Positions 30,091 through 38,271 of a stretch of 47,018 bases of DNA are shown piece by piece (within the stretch, counting starts at the first letter, position 1; every line of letters begins with the position of its first letter). The notes below the pieces were generated by a model. The model had not been told where the DNA came from, did not search any database, and was given only the letters and a program-made list of their open reading frames with translations. The stretch is from DAIDAN01 sp049303335 (GTDB lineage Archaea; Aenigmatarchaeota; Aenigmatarchaeia; Aenigmatarchaeales; DAIDAN01): contig JBAQNA010000030.1 of NCBI GenBank assembly GCA_049303335.1, positions 1 to 47,018 on the forward strand. The letters are read 5' to 3'. A program made the translations under genes and the position numbers.

Positions 30091-30570
30091 ATGGAAACTG
30101 CGTACGATGTTGCGATGATGCTTGGGGATCTGGTCCTGATATTTCTTTTTTTCTGGTTTCTGATAAATCTCGGGTTCGCGATTCTCGAACAGCTCTACAC
30201 CGCGGACGCGCGCCTGATACAGGAATACACATCCGGTTATCTGTCCATGGGCAACTTCGCTCCGGATTCTTTCAATTCAAACCAGACTTTCCCGAGGGTT
30301 TCGCATATTTTGACCGTGCTTGCGGATCCGCAGCTTGTCAGCATAAAGGTCGGGAGCGGCATAACCTCAAGCAGCCAAGTCGGGGAAAACCTTTTTGAAA
30401 CCGCCATAAACGTGGTGTTCACGCCGAGAGTTCCGCTGGGTTATCTGCTTTCCGGAATGATTCCCAAAGGCTCCTGCGTCTCGGGCTGCATGTTTTCGGC
30501 AGAAAAATACAACGTCCTTTCCATTGAAAAAAACGGAAACGAACTGAACGCGAATCTCTTCAGAAAATAA
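30091..30570 (+). CDS. Membrane-anchored surface protein (159 aa)
   Basis: ATG 30091 after TGGTTGATAAA. One hydrophobic segment (LGDLVLIFLFFWFLINLGFAIL) near residues 13-35, then an outer part with the CVSGC pair near the C-terminus. A TATA-like GTTTATATC near 30049 suggests a new transcription unit that includes the following genes. No family known. Confidence 0.75.
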   Translation: METAYDVAMMLGDLVLIFLFFWFLINLGFAILEQLYTADARLIQEYTSGYLSMGNFAPDSFNSNQTFPRVSHILTVLADPQLVSIKVGSGITSSSQVGENLFETAINVVFTPRVPLGYLLSGMIPKGSCVSGCMFSAEKYNVLSIEKNGNELNANLFRK

Positions 30571-30584
30571 TGTAAAAGGTTGAT

Positions 30585-31154
30585 ATGATGGCGGAAGCGG
30601 ACATAACCGAGTTTTTGTTGAAGCTGATCATCATCGCGGCGTTTGCCGTGGTCATAATCGCCGGAATATTTCTCATCATAGAATTCAAGGCCACCGTGAA
30701 AACATCCGGCATGCAAAGGCTCGGGATAGATTTCGGGGAAATTGTAATTTCATCGGACTGCACGGCCGATATCAAAGGATTGCTCAACGAGATAAAGCTG
30801 AATACGGAAAAAGCAAGTTATGACGCGGACAAGAACGGCTTGAGCGGCTTCTCCTGCATAAAATCCGTTTTCAAGGCAAGAACTCTGATAAAGGCGAAAA
30901 CTCCCGACGGAGAAAAAAAATGGGTTTTCGGGTTTGATGAAAGCAAGAGATATCAGAATATGCTCGAGTTTCCCGCTGCGCTGAAATATTCTGACGGCTC
31001 GGTTGTCCCCGCGGTTGTCAGCGTCGCGGCGGAAGCCTCCGCGGAATGCGATTCAGGCAACAGCGGCAACAACTGCTACAACTGTTTGGAGAAGGAAAGC
31101 TGCGAAAGCGCGGGCTGCAAATACTCGGCAACAGGGCTGTGCGAACCAAAATGA
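30585..31154 (+). CDS. Membrane-anchored Cys-rich surface protein (189 aa)
   Basis: ATG 30585 after AAGGTTGAT. N-terminal helix LLKLIIIAAFAVVIIAGIFLII, an outer domain, and a C-terminal Cys-rich tail CDSGNSGNNCYNCLEKESCESAGC. Same build as its neighbours: short cytoplasmic end, one span, disulphide-stabilised outside. Confidence 0.75.
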   Translation: MMAEADITEFLLKLIIIAAFAVVIIAGIFLIIEFKATVKTSGMQRLGIDFGEIVISSDCTADIKGLLNEIKLNTEKASYDADKNGLSGFSCIKSVFKARTLIKAKTPDGEKKWVFGFDESKRYQNMLEFPAALKYSDGSVVPAVVSVAAEASAECDSGNSGNNCYNCLEKESCESAGCKYSATGLCEPK

Positions 31155-31166
31155 AAAGGTAATCAT

Positions 31167-31697
31167 ATGAATGAAAGAAGGAAAGGCATGGCGCTCGCGA
31201 CAATGTTCGCATTCATAATATTCATGAGCATAGCTCTCATTTTCGGGATAGTCGTGGTGGCGCTGCATTACCTGAATATCAGCGCGGTAAAGGAGCTTGT
31301 GGTGAATGTGATTTACGAACCCGTGTCAACGCAGGACGCGCTGTTAAGCCTTACGGAATTGAGAGGGGGAACAATAATAGGAAGCGGCGCAGTCACGAAC
31401 GACATAACATTCAGCAAGGCGCTGGTTTACGCTGTTTATGAAAACACGATGAAGCCGGAATTTTATTTCAGCGGCAAGAAATACAGGTTTGATATCCAAC
31501 AGCCCGCGAAAAATTATCTTGATTATGTTTACGCGAAAAGAAGCTACAAGCTTTTCCTTTACAATCCGGAAACAAAAGAAGAGAAAATAATAGCGCGGGA
31601 AGGGAGCGATGACGATTTCAAATTGTATCCGTACGGCAAAAGGGACTCGATTCCGATAAAGCCGGAAAACTTTTGGTTGGTATTGTATGTCAAGTAA
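31167..31697 (+). CDS. Pilin-like surface protein (176 aa)
   Basis: ATG 31167 after AAGGTAATC. Class III signal NERRKG followed by MALATMFAFIIFMSIALIFG. The mature part (no Cys) has strands including YRFDIQQPAKNYLDYVYAKRSYKLFLYN. Its end overlaps the next gene by 11 bp, implying coupled translation. Confidence 0.78.
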   Translation: MNERRKGMALATMFAFIIFMSIALIFGIVVVALHYLNISAVKELVVNVIYEPVSTQDALLSLTELRGGTIIGSGAVTNDITFSKALVYAVYENTMKPEFYFSGKKYRFDIQQPAKNYLDYVYAKRSYKLFLYNPETKEEKIIAREGSDDDFKLYPYGKRDSIPIKPENFWLVLYVK

Positions 31698-33828
31698 AGG
31701 GGTAATACCCGCTTTTGTAGCGTACGGCGCGGCTTTCGTTCTCATAGTCGCAGCCATGCTTCTGATATTTGTCTTCAGCTTCAAAAATAATATGGAAATC
31801 ACTATCTCGGACAAGATAGCGGACGGCATTTCCTCGATAAATTATTTTTACCTCACGGAAAAGAATATAAACGAGTTCGCGCAGATTGTGACGGAGATAA
31901 CGGCGAAAGAGTCGGGCGAAGCCTGCGGAGGCGTTGACTGTTACGCGTGGACTGCGGGCTATCCTTCATACAACGACTTGCGCGGCAAGTTCGAGGAAGC
32001 GCTTCGCGGAAAGATAACGGGATTTCCCGCGCAGATTGGCAACGGCGGAAGAATCAGCTTTGCGCCGCCGAGAATATCCGGGCTGGAAATGGACGAGAAC
32101 CAAGTGAAAATCTCGATGTTTCCGCAACAAGTGTACAGGAAGACGGACAGCTTTTTGGTGAACTCGTCCTCGGAAATTGTTCTGGAAACGGAAAAACAAA
32201 CACGCTATCTCCTGCTCGCGAGAATCGGGCAGCGGCTTTACGGCAACGGCACTTACGTCCGGGACTGGGGCAAAGTTTACGTTAACAGCGGGAAGTTCGA
32301 CTGCGGCGGGATTGCGAAATCAGTCGCGTCAAGAACGCGATTATCCTCGCGGGCGGATTTGGCGGGCTGCAAAATATTGGATATTAATTTCGATGTTGAC
32401 GACTCGAGTTGGAACAGCTACAAAAACAACTGCTACAATATCGCGAACAGCGCAGACCCCGGCGAGTTCGCGGGAAAAGTGGAAGGCGGAAAGGTTTACG
32501 TGCAAATTGACAGCCTTCTGGAAAAATCGCTGATATGCGGAATAAGCGGGGCAACTGATGAAACGGACGGCTTGGCGAGCGTCAGCGGAAGCTACGGCGA
32601 GGTTTCGAAATCGTCCGAATCCGTTCAGCCTGTCTGCACGGAAGAAGAAGCCGGCGCGGACGCGTGGCAGAAAGCGAAAATGGAAGAAAAAATCCAGCCA
32701 ATATTGGACGCGCTTTCAAGCTCCGTTGAAGCGGAGGCTATTGGAATAGATGTGCAATCTTCCGCAAAAATAGGAACCGAAAACTCATATACTCCCGCCG
32801 GCAGCCAAAGCGGATGGTCTGAAAGCTGCGGTAGCATGTACTATGACACGTGCGGCGGATGTCCGTCAAATGCGCTGTATTGCAAATCTGGAGATGTGTG
32901 CGGTCTTCAAGCTTCTTTTAATTGTTATGGCTGCGGCAGTTGTCAAAGAAGGGTGGACGGTAAAAAAACTACTCTTACATCATATTGCTTGAAAGATGCA
33001 GTTTCAGGTTATTGCTGCCCCGCAGAATATCCCGTCTTCGACTCTTACACAAAAAAATGCTTTTCATCTTCCGAGGAAACCCTGAAGATAGAAAAAATAA
33101 ACAAGGTTCCGCCGCCGGGAAGCCAAAGCGCGTGCGGATGCGCTTACGGCTTGGTCACTCCGCCATGGTACGCGATATGCCCGATAAATTATCCGGACTG
33201 CATTTCAAAGCCTTCGCCGGATTCCGGCGGAAACTGCGGCTGGAGCTACTCAAACGGCAGGACAAGAGACGATTATTCATATTCTTGCGAATACAGGGGC
33301 GGCGCGAACGAAGGCTCGGCGACGATTTCAGCTTCATATTCGGTTTCGAGGAGCTCGGACACCACCACAACCGACTACTCCGTCTTTGACTCATGGGGCA
33401 ATAGCAAGTCCTATGAGGAAGGAATAAGCATATACACTTCCGGAAGCGGAAGCAATAAATATAATTACTGGTGCAAGCTCGGCGCGTATTTCAAGTTCAT
33501 CTTCACTCCAGACATAACTTTCAAGATAATCGACACCGCGGGCGACAAGATTGTGGAAAAAGGCACGACTAACTTCGAGAATTTGTATTTCGCGGTGAAG
33601 TTCAAGCCTGCGGCGCCGTACGTGATAGGCGACCCTGATTTCGTGCCCCCGACCGAATACACATGCACAAAGACTTCAGGACAGACCTGCGAAGCAGGCG
33701 CAGCGTGTTCGAGCGGAAAAACTTCAGGAAGCGGGACATGCGAATCTGGAAAGGTCTGCTGCAAGCCTGCAAGCAATGGAGAAAGCAAAATCGTTATAAC
33801 CGGGGAAGGAAAAGACATAACTATCTAA
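31687..33828 (+). CDS. Large Cys-rich surface protein (713 aa)
   Basis: ATG 31687 overlaps the previous gene by 11 bp. N-terminal helix GVIPAFVAYGAAFVLIVAAMLLIFVFSF anchors a 680-residue outer region. That region has a first, Cys-poor domain (to about residue 370) and a second with dense Cys clusters (CGSMYYDTCGGCPSNALYC and CYGCGSCQRRV), Tyr/Ser-rich segments, and a final CTKTSGQTCEAGAACSSGK. No enzyme motif. It is the largest structural-looking member of the island and a candidate for a main surface or appendage component. Confidence 0.8.
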   Translation: MSSKGVIPAFVAYGAAFVLIVAAMLLIFVFSFKNNMEITISDKIADGISSINYFYLTEKNINEFAQIVTEITAKESGEACGGVDCYAWTAGYPSYNDLRGKFEEALRGKITGFPAQIGNGGRISFAPPRISGLEMDENQVKISMFPQQVYRKTDSFLVNSSSEIVLETEKQTRYLLLARIGQRLYGNGTYVRDWGKVYVNSGKFDCGGIAKSVASRTRLSSRADLAGCKILDINFDVDDSSWNSYKNNCYNIANSADPGEFAGKVEGGKVYVQIDSLLEKSLICGISGATDETDGLASVSGSYGEVSKSSESVQPVCTEEEAGADAWQKAKMEEKIQPILDALSSSVEAEAIGIDVQSSAKIGTENSYTPAGSQSGWSESCGSMYYDTCGGCPSNALYCKSGDVCGLQASFNCYGCGSCQRRVDGKKTTLTSYCLKDAVSGYCCPAEYPVFDSYTKKCFSSSEETLKIEKINKVPPPGSQSACGCAYGLVTPPWYAICPINYPDCISKPSPDSGGNCGWSYSNGRTRDDYSYSCEYRGGANEGSATISASYSVSRSSDTTTTDYSVFDSWGNSKSYEEGISIYTSGSGSNKYNYWCKLGAYFKFIFTPDITFKIIDTAGDKIVEKGTTNFENLYFAVKFKPAAPYVIGDPDFVPPTEYTCTKTSGQTCEAGAACSSGKTSGSGTCESGKVCCKPASNGESKIVITGEGKDITI

Positions 33829-33838
33829 GGTGTTTTGA

Positions 33839-36166
33839 ATGGGTAGAAGAATTCTATTTTATTCAATCATTATTCTCGCGGGAATATTTTTTCTTGTTCA
33901 GACGGCTCTTGCGGCGGAAAGCGGAAACATCTGCAACGAGGGATGCGCGCTCGATTCGGGCTGCAGCGGCTCCACGCCATACCTCTGCAAAAAAAGCTGG
34001 GCCCTTGATACTTGCGTTGCGAAAGGATATGACAGCGGATACTGCGGCGGCAAAACGGACAAGAACGGCTACTGCTTTGAATGCTCCGGCGGCTGTGTAT
34101 TGCAGAGCGAACTCGGCGGGCAGTGCGGGCTGTTCACAACCTGCAACGCCGACGAATACTGCTGCAGGCGCGCCGAATGGTTTTCAAGCAACGTGTGCAA
34201 GCCAAAATATGCGGATATGGGCTGCTGCGGAGGTCCGCCTTCCGGCGGGGACAAAACAACATTCTTGAAAGCTTCGATAATCAATAATAAGGCTGATACA
34301 TGCACGAGCAGGATTAAATGGGAAGTCAGGGCAAAAGGCTCTACGAGTTTTACTGATTATTCCGCGGACTGCGTTCAGGACAATCCGGAAATAACAATAG
34401 GAAGCGGAAAATCAATGGAAGCCTCATGCACAAGCCAGAAATTGCCGGCGGCGGCAAGCGGCCCGCACAAGGAAAGAATAACATGGTGCGGAGAAAGCGC
34501 GGAGCTTGATTATGGCGATTCAACGCCGCCAGCAGTCTCAATAAAACTGTGCGGGAAAGAATTCGTTTGGGAAGGTTCAGATAAAAAATGCGCTGTAACC
34601 GACGGCACGGCAAACGATAACGGAAATGTTTGGGCGTCTGTTACAGGCAAGGAAGATTACTATTCTGAAATAATATCCTGCGAAACAGACTGGGACGATG
34701 GCGCCGGATGGGAGACTTCATCCGCTTCATTTTCTAATACGATAACCCATATTTACAGGAGCACAGGCGCATACGGCGTAAAATACAGATGCACAAACAA
34801 TTATGGCTTGGTTTCCGACATCGCGTCCGACACCATAACCGTCACAAAAATTGACACAACGCCTCCCGTTGTTTCTATTGAAGTTGGGGACAGCATCAAG
34901 GCAGGCTATAAAATCGCCGACAGGAACAAGGATGACGACGGAACAGTATATGCGGCATTGTCCGCATCCGACCCGGAATCCGATATAGCTTCGTGTGAAA
35001 TAAGCTGGGATGGCGGCAATGTTTGGTGGAAGCCGATGAATTCCAATATGGATATATGGTATTATCCGGACGGCTCATATGTTGTGAAATATAGGTGCGC
35101 CAACAAAGCCGGCTTAAACGCTGAAGCATCGGACAGCGTAACCGTGAGCATACCCGACTCGGAAATCGGATTCAGCTTTTATCTCGGCGATGAAAAAGGA
35201 AAAGACGCTGAAACCGACGGCGACGGGTATGTCTGGGCAAATATCTATCAACTTACTGCAGCGCGGCTGTCTTCGTGCGAAATAAGCTGGGATGGGGGAA
35301 CAACGTGGGATTATGCCAACCCGAAAATCAGCGACGCGCCTCATGCCTACAAGACAACGGGACTGAAAACAGCAAAATACAGGTGCGCGGACATCAACGG
35401 GAAAAAGTCGGAGGAAGTTTCCGATACCATAACCGTCTCTTCCATATCTTCAACCGAACCGCGCCTTAAAATCCTTTTTGTGCCGATGAAGTGGAGCGGA
35501 ACAAACGAGGAATTTGCAGACTTTGTCGACAAGTCTATTAACAAGTTTACGGAAGATTTGGATTTGAAAAAATGCCCGGAAAAGATAAAAGCGGTAAAGA
35601 TGAATACGGAGACGGAAAGCTTCAACGAATATTTTTCATGCTCTCTGAATGATTTCTGGAATTTGAGAAAATTCGCGGAAAAGAATGGCTACAAGACGGA
35701 AGATTATGACGCAATAGTAGGATTGATAAAAGATGAGGATAATCTTTGCAGGCTCTTCGGCATAGCAGGGCAGGCATCTTCAAATATGATATGGTTTACC
35801 ACAAAATATGAAAATTCTTTTGCCCATGAAATGGGGCACATATTCGGACTTGAAGAGCAATATTGCAGCAATCCAGCGGGCTCAACCGATGGAAATTGCA
35901 ACGACGGGGGGGTTCCGAAATATTTCTACAGGGGTGTTCCGGACACGAATCCGCTGTCGAGCGCCATGGGGTGCGACCCTTCGGGAGAGCCTTGCTGCAA
36001 CACTCCCGTCAAGTGCAGTTCCAAGCCTATGGGCGTGTGCTGCGAAGGGAACAAAAATTTGCTGGGAGGAAGAAGCATAATGTCATATGCCGACGCCGAA
36101 GGCCCCAGAAGGTTTGACAATAATGAAATAGCGCATCTGTCAAAAATACCGCAACTGCAATGCTGA
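33839..36166 (+). CDS. Secreted multidomain metalloprotease with Ig-like repeats (M64-like)
   Basis: A signal peptide (residues 1-25, ending TALAAE) leads a 775-residue protein. There is a Cys-rich segment, then three Ig-like repeats marked by CETDWDDG, CEISWDGG and CEISWDGG, each followed by YRC and DTITV/DSVTV. From about residue 545 a protease-like domain follows: FAHEMGHIFGLEEQYC near residue 663 (HExxHxxGxxE) and IMSYADA (Met-turn) about 80 residues later. The HExGHxFG pattern and following EQY resemble the M64 family. The third zinc ligand would be Glu or another residue. A likely role is processing surface proteins of the same operon. Confidence 0.82.
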   Translation: MGRRILFYSIIILAGIFFLVQTALAAESGNICNEGCALDSGCSGSTPYLCKKSWALDTCVAKGYDSGYCGGKTDKNGYCFECSGGCVLQSELGGQCGLFTTCNADEYCCRRAEWFSSNVCKPKYADMGCCGGPPSGGDKTTFLKASIINNKADTCTSRIKWEVRAKGSTSFTDYSADCVQDNPEITIGSGKSMEASCTSQKLPAAASGPHKERITWCGESAELDYGDSTPPAVSIKLCGKEFVWEGSDKKCAVTDGTANDNGNVWASVTGKEDYYSEIISCETDWDDGAGWETSSASFSNTITHIYRSTGAYGVKYRCTNNYGLVSDIASDTITVTKIDTTPPVVSIEVGDSIKAGYKIADRNKDDDGTVYAALSASDPESDIASCEISWDGGNVWWKPMNSNMDIWYYPDGSYVVKYRCANKAGLNAEASDSVTVSIPDSEIGFSFYLGDEKGKDAETDGDGYVWANIYQLTAARLSSCEISWDGGTTWDYANPKISDAPHAYKTTGLKTAKYRCADINGKKSEEVSDTITVSSISSTEPRLKILFVPMKWSGTNEEFADFVDKSINKFTEDLDLKKCPEKIKAVKMNTETESFNEYFSCSLNDFWNLRKFAEKNGYKTEDYDAIVGLIKDEDNLCRLFGIAGQASSNMIWFTTKYENSFAHEMGHIFGLEEQYCSNPAGSTDGNCNDGGVPKYFYRGVPDTNPLSSAMGCDPSGEPCCNTPVKCSSKPMGVCCEGNKNLLGGRSIMSYADAEGPRRFDNNEIAHLSKIPQLQC

Positions 36167-36176
36167 GGCTGTCAAT

Positions 36177-36809
36177 ATGAAAATAATAAAATTCGCGCTG
36201 TTCGCGCTTTTTGTTTCGGTCTTTTTTTCGCAAGCCGCAAACGCGCAGAAGATAATCGATGTGGAGCTGACGGTATTCCAGAATGATACTGTGGCAGAAA
36301 AAACGATAAACGTAACCGAAGGCAGATATTCGCAAGTATGGAGAACCGGGGATTATACGCTCGAATTTCTGGACGGGAATAAAAAAATAATCGGGCAGCA
36401 AAGCATTGACATATCTTTCGGCTATTCGGGGCCTGTCGCTCTAAATCAATCTAAGCCTGATGACAAGCTATTTGACAGCTATTTCCTGAGTTACAGGCAT
36501 CCTTACAACCCGGAAATTAAGACGGTTGAGTTGCTTCATTTTGACAATATCATTTTCTCAAAGAATATTGATATCGCGGAATATGCGCTTCCGGTCACCG
36601 CCGCAGCCTGCAACAAAAACAATGTTTGCGAACCTGAAAAAGGCGAAAATAACATCAGCTGTACAAGCGACTGCCGCTTTTCCGGCAATGCGGACAATTC
36701 GTGGATTGCGGTTTTATCCGCATTGATTGCCGTCTCGGCGGCGGCCGCGATTGCTCTTTATCGCAGGAGAAAAAAGGAATTCGAACCGGGCGTCGCGTTC
36801 GAAGAATAG
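36177..36809 (+). CDS. Secreted protein with C-terminal membrane anchor (210 aa)
   Basis: Signal peptide MKIIKFALFALFVSVFFSQAANA, a strand-rich outer domain, CNKNNVCEPEKGENNISCTSDC (a short Cys motif often found before the anchor in archaeal surface proteins), then a C-terminal span WIAVLSALIAVSAAAAIALY and basic tail. Last gene of the island; starts 10 bp after the protease gene. Confidence 0.8.
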   Translation: MKIIKFALFALFVSVFFSQAANAQKIIDVELTVFQNDTVAEKTINVTEGRYSQVWRTGDYTLEFLDGNKKIIGQQSIDISFGYSGPVALNQSKPDDKLFDSYFLSYRHPYNPEIKTVELLHFDNIIFSKNIDIAEYALPVTAAACNKNNVCEPEKGENNISCTSDCRFSGNADNSWIAVLSALIAVSAAAAIALYRRRKKEFEPGVAFEE

Positions 36810-36873
36810 AATGTATTCAAACGAACGGAAAGGCGAGACTGACTTGGAATTGGTTTGCGCAAAAGTCTGATTT

Positions 36874-37470
36874 TTATGCTTTATTCAGGATATCCAAAAT
36901 CTTTCTTCTGGTTTTTTCAGGATATTTTTTCAGATAAGAATTCAGTTTTTTTCTGTCAATCCTTTTCCTGAATTCCTTCAAGACATTTTTGTCAAATCCC
37001 TTTCCAATTTCCCTGAAATATATCATGTCTATGAAAGTTTTTTCAACATCGCTTATAGGAAAAACAAAATCGCCGTATCTGGAATAGTCAAAGCCGAAAA
37101 AATATTTTGGAGAGATATTCCTTATCAGAACGTTTGCCCCAAAAACCTTCCTCATGCCTGTCCTGACTTTTTTTGTTGTAACCAGAATCACGCTTGTTTC
37201 CTGCTCCCATATTCCGTGAAAGCTCATGGCTTCCTCCAAACCGATATAGCAAGGCTTAAAGCAGTATGCCGCCAAAACAGGGTCGTCATGAATTGAATAA
37301 TATCCTTTCGTAATCCGCTTTATCTCGCCTTTTTTTAACAGATTGTTTATAATCTGATGGGCATAATCGCGTCCGCCAACCATCATTTTCACAGACTTCA
37401 AATCCGCGACGGGAGTGTTCCTGAAAAAATCCCTCACCTTTTTAATGTGTTTCTCTTTCATTCTCTTCAC
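36874..37470 (-). CDS. abiEi: AbiEi-like antitoxin
   Basis: A 198-residue protein with an N-terminal winged-helix segment (GGRDYAHQIINNLLKKGEIKRITKGYYSI) and a C-terminal AbiEi-type domain (CYIGLEEAMSFHGIWEQ, YGDFVFPISDVEKTFIDMIYF). In the AbiE system this protein neutralises and represses the nucleotidyltransferase toxin. Start ATG 37470 is 1 bp after the toxin stop on the same strand, giving toxin-antitoxin order, the reverse of the common arrangement. Confidence 0.82.
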   Translation of the reverse strand: MKRMKEKHIKKVRDFFRNTPVADLKSVKMMVGGRDYAHQIINNLLKKGEIKRITKGYYSIHDDPVLAAYCFKPCYIGLEEAMSFHGIWEQETSVILVTTKKVRTGMRKVFGANVLIRNISPKYFFGFDYSRYGDFVFPISDVEKTFIDMIYFREIGKGFDKNVLKEFRKRIDRKKLNSYLKKYPEKTRRKILDILNKA

Positions 37471-37471
37471 C

Positions 37472-38119
37472 CTAATTATTGCTCACCCATCTTTTCAGAT
37501 AATCAATAATTTCGTTTTTTGTCGGGATCGCGCCAGACAGAATCAGAACCTTTAGCTGGGCGGCGTCAACAGGCTCCTTGAATTCTTTCAGCAGTTTTAG
37601 GACATTTTCCTTGATTACTGCCGGCTCTCTTACATGCCTTGCCAAGAAAAAAATATCATACAAGTCCCTGATTTTCCTTCTAAACAGATAGGTGTTGACC
37701 TTCTCCCTTATCAAATCCTCGGGGCTGAATGTGTAAACGTTGACCAGATTTCCATCTATTGTCTCGTATTCTTTTATTATTCCCGCCGTTTTTTTGAAGA
37801 CTGCCTCAAATCTTATTTCCGTTCCTTCAAAAACCATCTTGGAAAATAATGAGCTTTCCCTTATCCTTTTTTTAATAACCTTGAACCCGTTTCTTTCCAT
37901 CTCTCTGAAAAAAAGTTCTATCTTCTCAATATTCTTTTCTATGTAAACATCAATGTCCTCGGAGAACCTGTTGCCTTTATAGCAGCGCCAGATGGCGGTG
38001 CCTCCGTGCAAAACCGCCTTCGGAAATATTTTATACAGCGCATCAACCGTTATATCCTGCAATCTGGCTATCTCTTTGTGAGCCTTCTTCTTCAGCCTGA
38101 GCTGCAACGGGATTTCCAT
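37472..38119 (-). CDS. abiEii: AbiEii-like nucleotidyltransferase toxin
   Basis: A 215-residue nucleotidyltransferase of the AbiEii/AbiGii family. The signature HGGTAIWRC (residues 38-46) and RFSEDIDVYI (51-60, with the two catalytic Asp) are present, as well as PEDLIREKVNTYLFRRKIRDLYDIFFLA further on. Toxins of this type transfer nucleotides to RNA, tRNA acceptor ends in known cases. ATG 38119 is preferred over upstream starts. A TATA-like TTTATATATATTTATAAG lies upstream. With the antitoxin it forms a type IV-like module, probably stability or phage defence. Confidence 0.88.
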   Translation of the reverse strand: MEIPLQLRLKKKAHKEIARLQDITVDALYKIFPKAVLHGGTAIWRCYKGNRFSEDIDVYIEKNIEKIELFFREMERNGFKVIKKRIRESSLFSKMVFEGTEIRFEAVFKKTAGIIKEYETIDGNLVNVYTFSPEDLIREKVNTYLFRRKIRDLYDIFFLARHVREPAVIKENVLKLLKEFKEPVDAAQLKVLILSGAIPTKNEIIDYLKRWVSNN

Positions 38120-38271
38120 ATAAAAACCTCTTAAACATATACTCAACCATACTTATAAATATATATAAATTAGGTCAATCCTATGATATGTGTTGAATTT
38201 CTAATCAGAGAAGCTTTTTATTTGTTTTATCGCCGCTACCAGCGTTTCTTTTTTTTATCTCAACAATATCG

